From an uncultured Dialister sp. (lineage in GTDB: Bacteria; Bacillota; Negativicutes; Veillonellales; Dialisteraceae), in contig CAKQBK010000011.1 in assembly GCA_934216155.1 (NCBI GenBank), positions 1 to 41,735 of the forward strand: DNA of 41,735 bases, written 5' to 3'. This document shows, in pieces, positions 39,980 to 41,735 of this stretch. Below the pieces are notes generated by a model, which worked only from the letters and a program-made list of their open reading frames with translations, was not told where the DNA came from and did no database searches. How positions within the stretch are numbered: position 1 is the first letter of the stretch; each line of letters starts with the position of its first letter. Both the position numbers and the translations under genes were made by a program.

Positions 39980-41377
39980 ATGAAACGTTGTAAGACCATA
40001 GCCATTTTTGTCTGTTTCGGCTTGACTTGGCTGGCGTTGCTTTGGCTCACTGGGAGTAAAACGCCTTGGCAGCTTTGGAACCATACGGAATCGGGAGCAG
40101 CTCATGTGATTTCTCTGGGAGACATGGCAGGACGGAACTATGACCGCATGGGATTTGACGGTGGCGAAGTGCTGTATGTGAAATCTGATGGGGGATGGCT
40201 GGTGGGTACGGCCAATGGGGAATTGATTCATTTTGATAAAAATGGAGAAGAATTGTGGTCACATTCTGTAGGGACCGGTCTCATTCGCGGTATGGCAGTC
40301 AGCCAAGATGAAAAAGTGGTCTATGCAGGGGAGAAAAGTCCCCAAGGAACTCTCTATGCCATGGATGTGAAAAATGGCAATGTGTTGTGGACCTTTCAGG
40401 GGGATTCTCTCATCGGTTATGAAGCCAATATCCAGTCGGAACCTACAGCGATCCATATTTCTACAGATTCCCAAGGCAATGCCTATGCGGTATTTTATCG
40501 TTTTACCATCATGGCTGACGGCCAGCGAGGCTATGTGAGCCGGATTATTTCCTTTGATAAAAACGGGAACGAAAACTGGCGGTATCCTAAGGAAGGAAAT
40601 ATGGATGCCTGGGTGAATTGCGGAGCTCTTGGGGAAAAGACCAATCGCTATGCCTTTGCGACTGCCAATTACGATAGGTCCAAAACGGAAGGCATTACAT
40701 TCAATAAAAATATCTATATTCTGGATGATACCACTGGCGAACTGGTGGCAGAAAAAGCGATTCCACCAGCACCGTCGTTTGGCACCACCACCATCCGCAA
40801 TGGCCTCTCTTTTTCGGAAGATGGAGAGTATCTGACGGCCATGGCCAGCGATGGGCGTGGATTCTTGATGGATAAAGATGGACATATGATTTGGACAAGG
40901 GAAATTTCCAAAATCATGAAAGTGGGAGAAAGTTATTACAATGCTGCTGGCCGGGATGCGATGATTCGCCCCGAAGGGGTGGTCTTTGGCACCATCAATA
41001 CATTCAATCGTGAAAACTGGCAGCTCCCGGCGCCGGTGATGCATCCCTCTGGCAATAGTCTCTATTTGTTCGATTTGGAAGGTCATTACCGTTTCCGTTA
41101 CCAGGCACCCACTGAAATAGAAGAAATAGACTTCGCGCCCTCTGTGGCAGCTTTGGCCTTAGGAAGAAATGTGAGAAATCACAACTATAAAGCCCACGGC
41201 GCCGCCGTAGTGAGCCTCACTGATGGTAGCCTTTTGAATGAATATCATACAGCCGGCCCAGTGCAAGCTATTTCGATTTCTGACGATGGCTTGTCTGTCG
41301 CAGGCATTGAAGTACCGGCGGTTACGCCAGAAGGCAACCTGCTGGGGGCCTATCGGTTGCATATTTGGGAACGGTGA
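39980..41377 (+). CDS. Membrane-anchored PQQ-like beta-propeller protein
   Basis: 465 aa from the ATG at 39980, preceded by AGAGGAGG; an open 28-codon extension upstream lies in repeat DNA. One hydrophobic segment at residues about 5-25 (signal anchor or signal peptide, no lipobox Cys at a suitable place). The rest is a repeat protein: G-E-x-x-W and similar strands recur (GEELWSHSV, GNVLWTFQGD, NENWRYPKEG, GHMIWTREIS), with Asp-Gly turns such as DKNGE and DKDGH. This suggests an extracytoplasmic PQQ-like/WD40-like beta-propeller. It follows ecfT in the same direction, with no terminator of standard form between, so it may belong to the same operon. Role unknown; a ligand-binding or scaffold role for the importer is inference. 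Confidence 0.75.
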   Translation: MKRCKTIAIFVCFGLTWLALLWLTGSKTPWQLWNHTESGAAHVISLGDMAGRNYDRMGFDGGEVLYVKSDGGWLVGTANGELIHFDKNGEELWSHSVGTGLIRGMAVSQDEKVVYAGEKSPQGTLYAMDVKNGNVLWTFQGDSLIGYEANIQSEPTAIHISTDSQGNAYAVFYRFTIMADGQRGYVSRIISFDKNGNENWRYPKEGNMDAWVNCGALGEKTNRYAFATANYDRSKTEGITFNKNIYILDDTTGELVAEKAIPPAPSFGTTTIRNGLSFSEDGEYLTAMASDGRGFLMDKDGHMIWTREISKIMKVGESYYNAAGRDAMIRPEGVVFGTINTFNRENWQLPAPVMHPSGNSLYLFDLEGHYRFRYQAPTEIEEIDFAPSVAALALGRNVRNHNYKAHGAAVVSLTDGSLLNEYHTAGPVQAISISDDGLSVAGIEVPAVTPEGNLLGAYRLHIWER

Positions 41378-41387
41378 CTGTGACGGA

Positions 41388-41573
41388 ATTTGCACTAGCG
41401 TTTACCCTCTTCCTTTGGAAGGGGGCAGGGGGGATAGCTCGCACTGGCGGATACATTGAGATGAGACGCATAGCGTTGTCGGCGTTCTGTGAAGTCAGTT
41501 TATCTAACAACTCTTCTTCATCGGCCTATCCCCGGCTCGCAAGCGAGCCTGCCCCTTCCTGAGGAAGGGGCTC
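41388..41573. repeat. CTTCCTTTGGAAGGGGG repeat, copy 2
   Basis: Starts TGCACTAGCGTTTACCCTCT and ends GCCTGCCCCTTCCTGAGGAA, matching the copy at 22470 in the same orientation. The inner 60 bp are less conserved, the palindromic ends are highly conserved. It follows the propeller gene by about 10 bp. Confidence 0.93.
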
Positions 41574-41635
41574 TTAGGGGTTCTGTAGTGATGACATGGA
41601 TAGTGAAACTTAGCGAGATGCATTGGATTTCAAAA

Positions 41636-41735
41636 GGTTCTGGATCCGAGAAAATCGCTAGATTTTCAATGGAGCCAGAACCCTGAGAACCCTGAGAACC
41701 CTGAGAACCCTGAGAACCCTGAGAACCCTGAGAAC
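41636..41735. repeat. Hairpin followed by 9-bp tandem array at the window edge
   Basis: GGTTCTGG...GAAAATC faces GATTTTC...CCAGAACC (41636-41682), then six perfect copies of CCCTGAGAA from 41681 up to the edge. The array is cut by the window end. Confidence 0.95.

Overview
The window looks like chromosomal DNA of an anaerobic, amino-acid-fermenting Firmicute, most probably a Negativicute close to Acidaminococcus. This is an inference from the gene set: T-box and TPP riboswitch leaders, pyruvate:ferredoxin oxidoreductase, amino-acid binding lipoproteins, a C-type L32 and a DUF1659/DUF2922 pair. No database search was possible. The genes are ordinary and widely spaced. The gaps are crowded with palindromic and short-period repeats. 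Both window ends lie inside 9-bp tandem arrays, so this may be a whole draft contig broken at repeats.

Layout. 1-1850: T-box leader with a second T-box/terminator module, then a lone branched-chain amino-acid-type binding lipoprotein. 1958-3568: TPP riboswitch and thiC. 3746-4960: two single tRNA-Val genes (CAC and GAC), each with its own promoter and terminator. 5126-9504: three EamA transporters, with a lactate/malate-type dehydrogenase on the minus strand between the second and third. 9827-10266: a tRNA operon (Asp, Gly, Cys, Leu). 10400-10885: YbaK-type deacylase. 11838-15368 (minus): nifJ. 16245-17473: LysR regulator plus a small membrane coiled-coil protein. 18004-19169: polar amino-acid binding lipoprotein. 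19678-24109: lysA-like decarboxylase, gamma carbonic anhydrase-like protein, and an MGDG-synthase/UgtP-like glycosyltransferase. 24437-25546 (minus): DUF1659, DUF2922 and a 53-codon small ORF. 26992-34545: uvrB, uvrA, uvrC. 34913-35098: rpmF. 35683-41377: an ECF-type transporter operon (S-like component fused to a large extracytoplasmic domain, double ABC ATPase, EcfT) followed by a membrane-anchored beta-propeller protein.

The most unusual content is twofold. First, the ECF-type operon pairs a transmembrane component carrying an approximately 300-residue ectodomain with a secreted propeller; its substrate is unknown. Second, the intergenic repeat system has at least four kinds of element: (a) about 12 copies of an approximately 200-bp fold-back element built from 9-bp units (GGTTNCTCA type); (b) many arrays of degenerate 7-bp units (AGTCACC, AACAACC, CTAGGGATTAG, AACCGTC, GGAGTGA and GCGTAGT types), often with an inverted partner and often ending 13-52 nt before a start codon; (c) palindromes carrying GGTCGAAATGAC; (d) a 159-bp MITE-like insertion with a TTAA target duplication, for which the window also holds a related empty site. 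Several are nested in each other, and several lie between a recognisable promoter and the start codon, so they should be transcribed as leader hairpins.
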